The notes: generated by a model from the sequence alone, not told the origin. A DNA stretch of 64,000 bases from Isochrysis galbana (GCA_018136815.1 CM030931.1:7858550-7922549); one strand, 5' to 3'. Shown: positions 1-11,165, counted from the first letter of the stretch. Numbers and translations are program-made.

Positions 1-2
1 TT

Positions 3-841
3 CCAACCACACTTGAGCTGGGCGGCAAGTCACCCAACATCTTCTTCTCGTCAATCTGTGAGGCGGACGACCATCTGCTCGACAAGGCTGTCGAGGGTGC
101 AGTGCTTTTTGCGCTTAATCAGGGCGAGATCTGCACATGTCAATCGCGCCTTCTTGTACAAGAGGACATTTATGACAAGTGAGTCTGGCAAGCCTTGTAG
201 TCTGCGTTGTGGTAGAGCAGCAACCGAGGCATGCTTTGGTGCCAACATGGCGCTCCACCCGATTTTCTTGGCGCAGATTCATGGCCAAGGTTGTGGCGCG
301 CACCGAGGCGATCAAGACGGGTGACCCATTCGACGAAGCGACGATGATGGGAGCGCAGGTCTCACTGGCTCAGCACGAGCGCATTCTGAAGTACATTGAA
401 CTAGGCAAGTCGGAAGGGGCCAAAGTTCTCACTGGCGGTGCAGCGAACGACGCGTTCGAGGGCGGCTACTACATCAAACCAACCATCCTCAGCGGAACGA
501 ACGACATGCGCGTCTTCCAGGAGGAGATCTTTGGCCCAGTGACAAGTGTTACAACCTTCCGCACGGAGGAAGAGGCGATCAAAATCGCCAATGACAACAT
601 TTACGGCCTTGGCGCGGGCGTCTGGACGCGCGACGCGCATCAAGCCTATCAAGTACCGCGCGCCATCCAGGCCGGTCGCGTGTGGGTCAATTGCTACCAC
701 ATGTACCCGGCGCATGCACCGTTCGGTGGGTACAAAAAGTCTGGTTTTGGGCGGGAGACGCACAAGATGATGCTCAACCACTACCGTCAAACCAAAAACA
801 TGCTCATCTCATTCGATAAAAACAAGCTAGGCTTCTTCTGA
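3..841 (+). CDS. Aldehyde dehydrogenase, 3' part (5' end outside window)
   Basis: NAD(P)-dependent aldehyde oxidation to the acid. Two exons are visible, 3-178 and 277-841, split by a 98-bp intron (donor GTGAGT at 179, acceptor GCGCAG ending 276); the join rebuilds a Lys codon. The first exon starts in the [11 protein letters not shown] motif, where the Glu is the general base of the family. It then carries NQGEICTC, whose first Cys aligns with the catalytic nucleophile. Exon 2 holds the EEIFGPV box, the [11 protein letters not shown] segment and the C-terminal [14 protein letters not shown] motif, and ends in GFF. The nearest known type is the bacterial AldB/ExaC acetaldehyde dehydrogenase group (NQGEVCTCPSR-like), so an alcohol or acetaldehyde role is likely but inferred. 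The protein would start left of the window. Confidence 0.93.
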
Positions 842-1243
842 GTAGTCCAAGATGCACTCCTCTCGGTAAGATAGCAAAAGTCCGCGGGGGATATCTTCAC
901 TCCAACTCTCCGCTTTCCTTGCCCATTTTGAAGATGGCCTTCATCGGAAAAGTGTTCCATGTTGCGCCTCACGCACCGGGACGCCAACGTGCCCTCCTCC
1001 CTCCTCTTTGTCGTGGATAATAGCAGTGGATTTCGCGTTTGCGTTGGAGCGCGAAGTCATTGTCTTGGGCAGTGCGAAAAATACGCCACCGCTGTGTGCT
1101 ATTTGCGTCGCATTCGCATGGCCCACAAAAACGCAGTTTGTCCCCGGCACCCGGGGACTTAGCCTCCAAGGCCGCATTGGCCTGAAAACTTTTAGTAGTA
1201 GTAAATTACTCGTAGAACACTCGCGCGTCCAGAACTATCATAT
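842..1243. other. Intergenic region after the aldehyde dehydrogenase
   Basis: This holds the 3' flank of the aldehyde dehydrogenase gene. Short open frames on both strands overlap one another and have no recognisable domain or leader. I see no gene here. Confidence 0.5.
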
Positions 1244-1795
1244 AATAAAACAACTGAGCGTTAGTACCACTACTGCCACTAGCCCGGTACTATCACGACA
1301 CCCCTCAGCGCACTTGCCCGCACGCCTTGAAGTGATGGCACAGACACATACTCATATGCATCCCTACAAATCTCCCCCCTCGCAAACCCCCGGCTCCCAT
1401 TATAACTCCCCACAAGTTACAATGGGGGAAAGAGATCAAGAAAACCCAGTGAGGCGGACCGACCTACGTCGGGCGACTCACAGGGGGAAAACACGGGGGG
1501 GGGGGAGGGTCCTCTCGTCCATGAAGCGGAACGGCCCTTACAGCTCTCGCCGCGAGCGGTCCTTGAGGAATAAAAGACTGCGCCTCGAGATACCTGCCAC
1601 AAGGGTTCTCGTAGGCGCCTTGAGCCTCTCCTTCCTCATCTCCCACCTGTCGCCAGCCGCCCCTCTCCGCCCGTTTACTCACGTAAACGGGTCCCATTTA
1701 TTAACGCACTTCATGGGGGGGGGTGCAAAACCCCCCTCTCCCTCTCTCCGTTCTCCTCCACCTCTGTGTCCCTGCCCCCCCCCTCGGGCCTAGAT
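1244..1795 (-). mobile_element. Family F GC-rich element, 5'-truncated copy
   Basis: This stretch matches 47222-47745 over most of its length. Shared blocks include AGTACCACTACT, a G-run, GAACGGCCCTTAC, CTGCGCCTCGAG, CCTGCCACAAGGGT and CGTTTACTCACGTAAACG (a palindrome), then CATGG-type G-run/C-run sequence followed by CTCTCC. Judged against the complete copy at 47222-48148, only the 3' half is present, with the element read on the minus strand. The break falls near 1795. Open frames of up to 261 aa cross it but are not conserved as protein between the copies. Confidence 0.7.
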
Positions 1796-2083
1796 TTGCC
1801 ACCATCTCCTCATCATCTCCAAGAGAAACTTGTAACTCTAGGCGCGCGCGAGGGCGGGGGGGGGGGCACCTGAAATAGTGCACGTCGGGTACAGAAATGA
1901 ACTTCACTACCACCGGGGCGGTGGAGGAACGAGGTCAGTTCCCTTCGGTCCCCTCAGTCAGTTCCTCTCGGCCCCCTCAGTCAGCCCCGCTGCGCGTCCT
2001 CGCAGACCAGTTGGGCGCGGAGACGCAGAGAGTCACAAAGCCCGTCGGACCCCGTGCTCGTCCACTCTCAGCATCTGCGGAGC

Positions 2084-3296
2084 ATGCGCACCCTCGTCCT
2101 GCTCAGTGGTCTCGGCGCCGCCACCGCTCTCTCATGCGGTGACCCTGAGGCGCAAAACTTCCTCTACCGTGCTGACGGTCTATATGACTCCAAGCTGTGC
2201 GCGTATGAGCTAGTCTACTACTGCAACGACCCAACGGCAAACAATTACCAGTCGGGTGAGCGATTGTCACCATCCATGCTCCGCCCCAAGCGTAACGCCG
2301 CCCCACAGTGGTGGCACATGCTGTCGAGGCCCTATGGCACACGGGGACAGCGAGCGAGTACACGTGCGAGTCTTCGAATGGAGACCTCCTTGCAGTCACC
2401 CGCCATTGCCCTGGTGAACTGCGGTCACGCTTGTTATGATCATTCCATGCAGTGGAGGCTTCTGAGCGCAAACTCCCTTCACTGTTACGTTGTGCAGCCT
2501 CTTCAGAAGCGCACCGCGATTACTTCCCACGTGCGTGGACTTGCACGTACGATATTGTTGCGTGCAGGGACCCTACAGCCGCCAACTACCACGCGCTCGC
2601 CGACACGCAAGACTCATCCAAATGCGCCTACGGAGGCTGCACTAATCCGGATGCCACCAACTACAATTCGTTGGTGCGCTCCGCCTTTTCTACGCTAGCC
2701 TTCCCACTGGTCATTGCGACAAACTTATATGGACCGACCTTTGCATGACAGGCGACTTACCACGATGGTACCTGTACGTACGACAAGGTTGGATGTACGG
2801 TGAGAGACGTCCTCCGTGCTTCCGAATTTGATTCATTTGTCATATCGTCTCACAACTCCTCTCCGTCTGTCCGCTTCCTAGGACCCATCAGCGGCCAATT
2901 ACCACTCGGCATTCACCATCTCCTGTCAGGCTTTCGCCCCGCCACCAGCAATTCCAAGTCCCGCTCCCCCGCCCCCCCCCCCGCCGCCGCCTGCCCCGAG
3001 CCCGCCACCACCACCACCATCACCTCCGCCCTTGCCCCCACCCCCATCCCCCCCGCCATCTCAACCGCCCTCTGCACCCCTCCCCTTGACACCTCCTCCA
3101 TCGCCGACCCCTCCGTTGCCGCCTCCCTTTTCGCCCCCGCCTCCACCCCGAACACCACCACCCTCCCCGCCGCCACCTTCACCGCCTCCACCTTCGCCAC
3201 CACCCCTCCAGCCGCCGCCGCCTTTGTTGCCGCCCTCACCCCCGCCATTCCCGCCGGTGGTGGGGCGGCGGCTTCTTTTCTTTCAGGGCTCGCACC

Positions 3297-3360
<64 letters not shown>

Positions 3361-4879
3361 AGTTCCGCCACCCTCGCCATCGCCGCCATCGCCGCCACCG
3401 CCCTCGCCGCCGCCGCAATCGCCACCCGTGTTTCCTTTGCCGCCGCCACCCTCACCGCCGCCACCCTCGTCGCCCTCGTCGCCCTCGCCGCCGCCGCCCT
3501 TACCACCGCCGCCGTCCCCGCCGCCACCCTCACCGCCGCCACCCTCACCGCCGCCACCCTCGCCGCCGCCACCTTCGCCGCCACCACTTCCACAACTTCC
3601 ACCACCTCCATCTCCACCTCCATCTCCACCTCCATCGCGACCGCCGCGCTCGCCGCCGCCCCCATCGCCACCCCCACCATCGCCGCCACCGTCACCCCCG
3701 CCGCCATCGCCGCCGCCGCCATCACCGCCGCCGCCATCGCCGCCGCCGCCATCGCCGCCATCGCCGCCACCGTCGCCTATTCAGCCGATTCCACCATCGC
3801 CGCCGCCCTTCTCTCCACCGCCATCGCCACTACCACCACCGCCATTGCTACCGCCATCGCCGCCACCACCATCGCCGCCGCCACTACCATCGCCGCCACC
3901 GCCGCCGCCCTCACCGAAGCCGCCGCGCGTGGCTCCCTATCCTCCGCCCTTCTTGCCGCCGCCAGGCCCCCCTCCGGCACCGCCGCCCTCGCCGCCGCCG
4001 CCCTCGCCGCCGCTGCCCTCGCCACCACCGCCCTCGCCGCCGCCGCCCTCACCGTCGCCCCCCTCATTGCCGCCTAGCCCGCCGCCGCCCAGCCCGCCGC
4101 CGCCGCCGTTCTCGCCTTATCCCTCTCCACCACCGATCCCCCCTCCGCTTCCGCCGCCGACACCGTCGCCCTCACCCTCGCCGCCCTTCTCACCACCACC
4201 TTTTCCGCGGACCCCTACCCCATCGCCGCCTTCCTACCCCACCCCGTCCCCGCCGCCGCCATCCCCGCCACCTCCATTCCCACCCTCAACGCCGCCATCC
4301 CCGCCATCCGCGCCACCGCCGCCCTGCCCGCCGCTGTCCCCCCCGTCTCCGCCCTCCCCGCCACTGCTACCACCGCTGCCGCCCTCTCTGCCTCCACCAC
4401 TACCACCGCCTCTGCCGCCGCCGCCATCACCTTCGCCACCTCCGCTACCATCGTCTCCACCTGCACATCCACCTTCGCCTTTCTCTCCACCCTCGCCCCC
4501 GTCATCACCGCCGCCGCCGCCGCCGACATCGCCGCCGCCGCCGCCCAACCCGCCACCACCTGGCACTTGCTGCCAGTACACGGGATGCACGCATTCAATG
4601 GCGCTCAATTACGACCCCTTTGTGCCGCTTTCGGACTTGCGTAAGTGCGTATGGGGCTCTGACTACTACAATCGTGTCGGCTGCACCGACCCTCGCGCAA
4701 TCAACTATGACTCTCACGCAACTACCTGTCTCCCTGCACATCCAGTGCCGCCTTCGCCGCCGCCACCGCCTCCCTCGCCGCCATCATCCCCGCCTTTGCC
4801 GCCGCCGCCATCACCATTACTTCCGCCCCCATCATCTCCCCCTTCGGCGCCGCCGCCGTCGCCGTCGCCACCACCACCG

Positions 4880-4918
<39 letters not shown>

Positions 4919-7612
4919 TTAGCGCCCCCATCGCCGCCGCCTCCGGTGCTTCCCATTCCGCCATCGCCGCCGCCGCCACCGCCGTCACCGCCGCCGCCAT
5001 CGCCACCACCCCCGCCGCCGCCATCGCCGCCGCCATCGCCGCCGCCATTTCCACCCCCACCATCACCGCCGCCACCATTCCCACCGCCTTCTCCACCACC
5101 GCCTTCTCCCCCCCCGCCTTCGTCCCCGCCGCCCTCACCGCCGCCGCCGTCAGCCCCGCCACCATCGCCTCCTCCGCCCCGCCCGCCACCCTTCCCACCG
5201 CCCTCCTCACCCTTTCCATCGCCACCACCACCCTCCCCACCGCCGCCCTCACCGCCACCACCCTCACCGCCGCCCCCCTCTCCGCCGCCGCTCGTGCCGC
5301 CTCCTCCCTCGCCCCCGCCACCTTCCCCTCTGCCACCCTCGCCCTCGCCCCCGCCACCGTCGCCCCCGCCGCCGTCGCCTCCGCCCTTCCCACCTCCCGC
5401 TGACCCATCCACGCCACCGCCGCCGCTGCTCTCGCCATCACCCCCGTCGCCATCACCCCAGCCATTGCCGCCGCCGCCATCGCCTCGGCCGCCATCGCCC
5501 CCGCCATCGCCGCCGCCACCATCGCCGCCGCCACCATTGCTCCCGCCGCCATCGCCGCCACCATTGCCTCCACCATCGCCGCCGCCATCGCCGCCACCCC
5601 CCTCGCCGCCCCCCTTGCCGCCCCCTTCGCCACCGCCGCTGCCGCCACCCCCTATAGAAGGCTGCGAGAAGGTGTGTCTGTACGTCACCAACTCGCTCGA
5701 CGAGACGGTACCGATGCTGTGGGTCAACACCGTCCCTCTGCCAGAGGACAGTCGCTTTGGCCACATGCAGCCTGTGATAGCGTCCGGAGCGTCGATGGAG
5801 TCGGATTACACCAACCTCATCTGGGGTTCCGATAGCAACGTCTCAGATACGCAGACTGCCACATTAACGAGTGCTGATGGCCACGCGACACCGTACTACA
5901 ACGATAACGTCCGCATTTTCGAGGGCTCGTCGGACGATGGCAATTTTTCCTCCATCGCTATCCCCGACGGTTCCCTAGTTATGAACACGATCTACGATGC
6001 TACACCCGACCAAGGCTCGGGTGGCGACGCGCCTATCTTTGGCTACGCCAAGTGTCAGTGGCTTCGGCACACTCGCGGTGAGCTACCTGGGGCAAAGTGC
6101 TCTGCTATGTGGGGCGGCAGCCTTGTGGATGGCTACGTCTTCCAGTCAGCCTCCGGCACCATGGAGTGTGGCCGCCTACTCGCCATCAATAACCAGGCGA
6201 TGGACGCCTATCAGGCCATCGCCACTGGCCGCTGTCCTCGCGGTTAACCTGTCAACACGGCAAACTACATCCCTGCATGGACGCGCCGATTGCTCGTCGG
6301 CGGCTGTATGATCCCCATCGACCCGCAGTACGACTCTTCCGCTGAGGTGCATGTTCCCCAGGCTTGCTCCTCTCCCGCTGATTACAAGAAAGGTTGTCTC
6401 TTTCCGACGGCAATCAACTTCGATCCCATTGCTGTTCAATCTGGGCTCTGCGAGTGGCCTACCGTTGGTTGCATGGACCCGACGTCATACAATTACAACT
6501 CGTTGGCTACCGTTTCCGGCCCATGCATTCCCAAGGTTGCCGGCTGCTCCATTTTTCAGGGCTTGTATACCGGCCAACCCGACGCTGACAAGCTCGTCGA
6601 CGGAGGTCCATATTCAGACAAGTTCGTTGGCGAGCTACCATTTGACCGGCTTCCACTAGGTGTATGGAACGCCACCACTACTTACAATCGCACAACCGCT
6701 CTCTCGTACAGTGCCGACGCGACCGACCCGGCTGACTGCGTCATTGTGATCGAGGGCTGCATGGACCCCACTTCTGTCAACTACGATTCGATGGCCACCT
6801 TCGACTCGGGCAATTGGTGTCGTCCTTACTCGCTAGGCTGCATGGATGATCGGGAGTCGATCAATTTCGACTCCGACCACACTGTTGACTCAGACTGCAT
6901 CGGAAAGGCACTCGGCTGCACCGACCCTGCGGCCGTCAATTACAACTTTAAGGCAACCTTCGATGACGGCTCATGCAAAGCGACGCTCGTCGGCTGCGGC
7001 CACCCCAAGGCGGTCAATTACGGCTCGTCTGTCACCGTGCACAACGCAACAGAGTGCGTTTGGTACAATCCCTCGCCGCCCGCCCCGCCCGCCCCGCCGC
7101 TAGCGCCGGGAGGGGAGTCCAAGACGTATATTGTTGTCGAAGTCGTTGCCACTTTCAACACTGAGGTGTCGGGTGTCCTACAGCCGTGTTCCACCAAAGG
7201 CCCCGGCTGGAATAAAGCGGCCTGCTTTGCCGATACAATCACGCGGCTCTCGTGTGGCAGGTCTTCCACGCATACGGTGACAGCTGGCTCCGCTGTGGTG
7301 ACGGCGCGCGTCGCTTTCGACTCGGAGGAGGAGGCAAATGCCGGCATGACTACCATGTCCAACACAGATCCAAGCACGATAAATACGGATGGTTTGGGGG
7401 TGCCTTCTGCCCTCACAGCCACCCGCCTAGGGACGGTGCGCTTCGCATACAGCCCAATTGCCGTCGAACAGATTTCGAATACGAGCGCCATCATTGGCGC
7501 GACTATCGGAGGCGTGGTCGTCCTCGTGTTGATTGCTAGTTTGTCATGGTATTGGTTCAAGCGGGGGCATGGGAGTGTCAAGAAGCGCTCGTCGGTCACG
7601 CCCGGTGAGTAA
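2084..7612 (+). CDS. Large secreted Pro-rich protein with Cys-Asp-Pro-Asn-Tyr repeats and a C-terminal membrane anchor
   Basis: Likely a cell-surface or extracellular-matrix glycoprotein. The start is MRTLVLLSGLGAATALS, a clean signal peptide. Exons read 2084-2255, 2507-2673 (2498 also fits), 2752-2799, then one long exon from 2882; introns are about 251, 78 and 82 bp. About 13 units of the type GCTDPxAxNYxSxAT..DGSC are spread along the protein: five near the N-terminus, two near 4565-4735, six between 6390 and 7060. Between them lie two huge PPPSPP tracts (about 2940-4560 and 4740-5655), probably hydroxyproline-glycosylated. A Cys-bearing domain of unknown fold fills 5656-6240. The end has a hydrophobic segment (IGGVVVLVLIASLSWYWF) and a basic tail. 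An in-frame TAA at 6245-6247 breaks the frame: this may be a nonsense change, or a 150-bp intron (6243-6392) may remove it. A GTGAGT donor at 7605 and an acceptor ending 7692 could move the stop to 7724. Confidence 0.82.
2940..5655 (+). repeat. Low-complexity CCG/CCA tract coding PPPSPP repeats
   Basis: The tract is almost pure C-rich trinucleotide sequence (CCG, CCA, CCT, TCG, TCA) on the plus strand, broken only by the Cys-repeat block at about 4565-4735. The repeat gives long open frames in several registers: Ala/Thr-rich in another plus frame at 2800-4077 and Gly- or Ala-rich on the minus strand. These are by-products of the repeat, because only the Pro frame joins the Cys repeats on both sides. 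Confidence 0.9.
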
Positions 7613-7734
7613 AGGTCGTGCCTATTTGCCCGTTCAATGTGTCAAAATGAGTTGTGTGTTGTGTGTGCGAGTGCATGCGCAACCATTCCTAGGCAATCGA
7701 CGCCCCGTGGAATTACACTTGTAGTACCAGAAAA

Positions 7735-8015
7735 AGCCGGGCGCGACCTCTACCATGCATAACCGCTAGCTGCGACGCTAGTTGCGTTGGCAGTGAATGG
7801 TTTTCTTGGGTTGTGCACCGCTCCGGCGAGGCTGCCAGCAAAGAAGGAGTCATCTTAGCAGACTCCGTTCTCTTAGGTGAATGTTTCTGGTGTGTGCTCG
7901 TGAGTCTGCGTATTCTGTTGTTCTCAGCATCGGTTTCCGTCGCTGTTCCCTGCACCGCTGCACTCTAGCAGCCTAGGCTCCCTCCCTCTCCCTGAGGTTC
8001 CCTTAGGGAAAGCTG
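7735..8015 (-). repeat. Fragment related to the solo LTR at 40601-42194
   Basis: Read on the minus strand, this matches about 40845-40990. Shared blocks include GGAGGGAGCCTAGGCTGCT, GAGTGCAGCG and GAGAACAACAG, with scattered differences. It is an older, partial copy of the same long terminal repeat. Nothing else is recognisable between the Pro-rich gene and this point. Confidence 0.6.
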
Positions 8016-8021
8016 ACAATC

Positions 8022-8560
8022 TCAGGTGTCGTTCCGTCCCAACTATGGGACAAATCGAATGGAGCCATCAAATGTCCACTGTCATTTATACAACAATAAA
8101 GTCGCGTTCCGTCAAAAGAGGACCACAATCTGTTTTCTTTTTAGTTATGAACAATAGTGGTACAAAACAAAGCTGTGCATAGAAACTTTTTTTAACATAA
8201 AGTCGCCGTATACGAGATGTTTCGTTTACGCAGCACATGTGATTACTTGCAATCATTGAGCACGCCGTGCGTATGCGCATCGACTTCCCCCTCGCGAGGG
8301 CGCCGTGCGTGCGCATAGAAACTTTTTTCCCCAAGGCCCACATTAACGTAAAGTAGCCATATACGAGACGTTTCGTTTGCGCAGCACGTGTGATTGCTTG
8401 CAATCATTGTGCACGCCGTGCGTATGCACATCGGCTTCCCCCCCCGCGGGGCGCCGTGCGTGCGCATAGCAACTTCCAGGAAGGTGCACGCCGTGCGTTC
8501 ACTCTTTCCGCGGGGGGACTCTGGACGCAGAGGCGGTCGGGAACCGCGGGGGCACCCCTG
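8022..8560. mobile_element. Family D transposon ends and tandem units, rearranged copy
   Basis: It opens with one D terminus (AGGTGTCGTTCCGTC at 8023), and at 8100 the other terminus (AGTCGCGTTCCGTC) appears facing the same way, so two ends are juxtaposed. Sequence from 8100 to 8170 is the reverse complement of 58931-59017. Two tandem units follow, each with GTGATTRCTTGCAATCATT, GCACGCCGTGCG and CGCCGTGCGTGCGCATAG. The last part (8500-8550) also matches the flank of the D copy at 18570-18620. It is a broken, non-coding copy. Confidence 0.65.
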
Positions 8561-8769
8561 GGACCGGGGAAAATATTACCGTATATTGCGAAAACACTAA
8601 CGTAAACAATCGAGGTCTTGGGGTCTCTCCGCTCCCCCGGGGCCCCCTCCCCCGGGTCCCCTCCTCCCCCTCTCATCGACCTACCAGAGAGAGACGGCTC
8701 CTACTGCCTGCCTCCCTCCTCCCTCCTCGCTCACCCTCCAGCTCTCTCCTCGCCCTCGTCTTCCTCACG

Positions 8770-9219
8770 ATGGTGGCGACTCGGCGCGCATCGGTACGGT
8801 CCTCCGTCCTCTCGTCTCGTGCTCCTGCTCGCTGGTTTCGTTCGACTCGCTCGACACCGCCACCTGTCGACTGGACGCCGAGCGCAAGCGCTGCTCGCAC
8901 GACTCGTTCCTCTTCCTGCTCCAAGGGCGCGGCGGAGGAGGCGGATCCTGTTCGCGTTCCTGATGCCGAGGAGGAGGCCCTTTCCCCGACCGATGAGGCC
9001 ACCACCACCACCACCGACGAGGACTCCGGGCCTGTGGGAGGAGAAGAGGAGAACGAGGACTGTGCGTCGGACGCTCCAGGTCTTCTTGTTCCCATCGCGC
9101 CCACATTCTCACGTGCCATCTCCAAAGATGGAGCATCTTTACAGATGGCTGATCTCCATCTTCGAGGTGCGTTTGTGCGCAAGATGTTTACTTTGGATCT
9201 AAGAGACGTACGCATCTAA
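8770..9219 (+). CDS. Hypothetical protein or retroelement gag remnant
   Basis: A 149-residue frame begins MVATRRASVRSS and is Ser/Arg/Ala-rich, then acidic and Thr-rich in the middle (EEEALSPTDEATTTTT). The end has a phrase (RKMFTLDLRDVRI) whose nucleotide sequence is partly echoed about 60 bp downstream. I recognise no domain. The gypsy polyprotein remnant at 9477-9842 follows on the same strand, so this could be the N-terminal gag-like part of a deleted gypsy element. That link is inference only. Confidence 0.3.
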   Translation: MVATRRASVRSSVLSSRAPARWFRSTRSTPPPVDWTPSASAARTTRSSSCSKGAAEEADPVRVPDAEEEALSPTDEATTTTTDEDSGPVGGEEENEDCASDAPGLLVPIAPTFSRAISKDGASLQMADLHLRGAFVRKMFTLDLRDVRI

Positions 9220-9476
9220 TAGATTGGCTTTTAGCATTGTTGAGAGAGCCTTGTCCGCAAGATGTGCCTCAGCCACCTTCGAGATGGGCGCATTTCAAGA
9301 AATGGGCGTGCAGCATCTCTTCCATGCAATCACATTTGAAATGTAACTAAGCCATATCAAGGACGCGCACATCTCGATAGAAAAGCAAATGGCATCTCTC
9401 GGATGGAACGCATCCTGATAGGAATCCTGATGACGAGCCCGAGCCATGCCCCTGCGGCCGGCCGTCGTGGGGCCGG

Positions 9477-9842
9477 ACGGCAATCCTCTCCGGGTCCGCG
9501 GCTATGCCACTCTCGTCTTCTCCCTCGCTGCGATCTGCCGCGCTCGATGCCACGCTCGCTGCCCAGGCTGACGCTGTAGCTGACACGTTGCGCACTCACG
9601 CTTCCCCGACCCGCTTTCTTCCAGGGGACCGGGTGGTTCGCACGACTCCGGGCCATCGCAACAAGCTGCTCTATCACTATACAGTGGACCGTACCGTGTC
9701 GCCGAGGCGCTCGGTGGCGGTCGCTACCGTCTACGCGATCAAGAAAATCGCCTTCTCTCTGAGGAGGTGCATGTTACTAACCTCCGCCCCTACTACACGC
9801 TCACAGACAAAGACCCACTCCAAGACGATGAGTTCATAGTGC
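9477..9842 (+). pseudogene. Gypsy-type polyprotein, C-terminal (post-integrase) remnant
   Basis: The translation gives LPGDRVVRTTPGHRNKLLYH and, after a one-base frame change near 9690, a phrase beginning GPYRVAEALGGGRYRLRD and ending VTNLRPYY. This is the post-integrase module of Ty3/gypsy polyproteins, with its typical F.PGDRV...GPY.V ...V..LRPY pattern. The frame break means no functional product. The integrase body is absent here; another gypsy copy with the integrase lies at 17065-18595. Confidence 0.75.
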
Positions 9843-10168
9843 CCCCGGTGATTCGAGGTGGCTCGCCTTCATTTGGTCTCCTTTCCCTCCGGTTTCTTCC
9901 ATTGCCTCATGGGGGGGAGGGGGAGTCTCCTAAGTTTGCATTCGCTGTGGATAATCGCTTGGTCACGGTCCTGATGACAAAGACGACCACCGCTACGAGC
10001 GCGGCGACTACCGTCAGTGTGACCAACAAGGCGGTCAGCATTACTTTGTCGAATATGAAGCGGAGGGCTAGCTGTGTTGGTGTTTCCACCGAGTCCGCAC
10101 TGCACTCGACGTCGAGCGAGCGCACCGGGTGCGTCCACCCGATCGCCTTCAGGTCGACGTCTTCGCGG

Positions 10169-10309
10169 GGGTGGACGGCGCTTCACTTCGCGGCGCGCGA
10201 CGTCCGGGCGGCGAGCCTCGTGCCGGAGCTCATCCGCCGTGGCGCCGACCCGAACGCGCCGTGCAAGAGGGGGCGGACGCCGCTGACGGTGGCTGTGTGG
10301 AAGGGCAAT
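10169..10309 (+). pseudogene. Ankyrin-repeat fragment
   Basis: The frame reads GWTALHFAARDVRAASLVPE, then LIRRGADPNA, KRGRTPLTVAV and a Trp-Lys-Gly. That is one full ankyrin unit (G.TALH.AA....V..LI..GADPN) and the start of a second. The larger open frame (9767-10747) continues through unrelated gypsy and tandem-repeat DNA and lacks a plausible start, so this looks like a captured or broken exon. Confidence 0.6.
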
Positions 10310-10467
10310 GGCGACGGTCCCAAGGGAGCCACGCGGCGGCGAGGAGGAGAGAATCTGGGGCGGGGCGGGGCCGCGCGGCGGGCACTAAGACTGGGTGGTT
10401 CCACGTGGGAAAGAAAACTGAGTGTGCAGCGTGAGGCGCGTACGGAGGTAGGGGGGAACCAAACAAC

Positions 10468-10735
10468 GGGGCTAGGGGTTGTTGGGTTCTCCGACGCCCC
10501 CTCCCTCCTTCCATGGCATTGGCCCCAAATCTCAAAAAGAGGGACTAGGGGGTTGTTGGGTTCTCCGACGGCCCCTCCCTCCTTCCTTGGCATTGGCCCC
10601 GAATCTCAAAAGGTGGAAGGTGGGGCTAGGGGGGTTGTTGGCGGGTTCTCCGACGGCCCCTCCCTCCTTCCTTGGCATTGGCCCCAAATCTCAAAAGGTG
10701 GGACTAGGGGGTTGTTGGGTTCTCCGATGACCATA
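10468..10735 (+). repeat. Tandem repeat, about 3.3 units of 72-82 bp
   Basis: Each unit contains CTAGGGGGTTGTTGGGTTC, TCCGACGGCCCCTCCCTCC, TTGGCATTGGCCCC and AATCTCAAAA. Units differ by small indels: the second carries an extra GGAAGGTGGGG and the third an extra GCGG. The last is cut after the first 30 bp. No coding role is evident. Confidence 0.85.
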
Positions 10736-10754
10736 TGCCAATTCTAAATCTGCC

Positions 10755-11165
10755 ATGCAGGTTATAGCGGAAGCATTGGACAGCATCAGTCCGCCGCCGC
10801 CGGTTGGGGGCTCCCTGTCCGACCTAAGTTTGTTGACGTACACTAACGAATGTAAGTTCTTATTAAATTCATTAGATTTCAAGCACAATACGAAAATTGA
10901 AGACACCTTACACGCCATTTGCGAGATTGATAAACCATTCACACTGGTTTATATTAGACACACTCTCTTGAGCAAGAAATTCACTGAGAAAACAATCCTC
11001 GATATGAGTCGTGATGTTCTGCTTGGTACAATCAAAACTTATGTCAATTTGGAATTAACTCCCCACCTCCAAGAATTGTTAGAAGGTGTCGATTCGGGTT
11101 CAGCTCCCGTAAAGATTGAAACCACAAGGCCCAGCAACATCAAATACAAAAAAGCTCGGCCCTAG
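10755..11165 (+). CDS. Hypothetical 136-residue protein, AT-richer than its surroundings
   Basis: The frame starts MQVIAEALDS, runs through LTYTNECKFLLNSLDFKHNT and TLVYIRHTLLSKKF, and ends with a basic tail (IKYKKARP). Codons use far more A and T than flanking genes (runs such as TTATTAAATTCATTAGATTT). I recognise no family. It may be a transferred or virus-derived gene, or an exon of a mobile element; the nearby 72-bp and 73-bp tandem repeats bound it on both sides. No leader or membrane segment is visible. Start choice is simply the first ATG. Confidence 0.4.
   Translation: MQVIAEALDSISPPPPVGGSLSDLSLLTYTNECKFLLNSLDFKHNTKIEDTLHAICEIDKPFTLVYIRHTLLSKKFTEKTILDMSRDVLLGTIKTYVNLELTPHLQELLEGVDSGSAPVKIETTRPSNIKYKKARP

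Noticed and set aside
1008..1793. A 261-codon open frame after the aldehyde dehydrogenase
   Set aside because: It runs through a family F element copy, has no domain, and the frame is not kept in the other copy at 47303.
2913..5766. Gly-rich and Ala-rich minus-strand frames and an Ala-rich plus frame in the Pro tract
   Set aside because: They follow from the CCG/CCA repeat. Only the Pro frame connects to the Cys repeats, signal peptide and membrane anchor.
8618..9215. Arg/Ser-rich frames on both strands
   Set aside because: They overlap one another in a biased-composition stretch. Only the 8770-9219 frame was kept, at low confidence.
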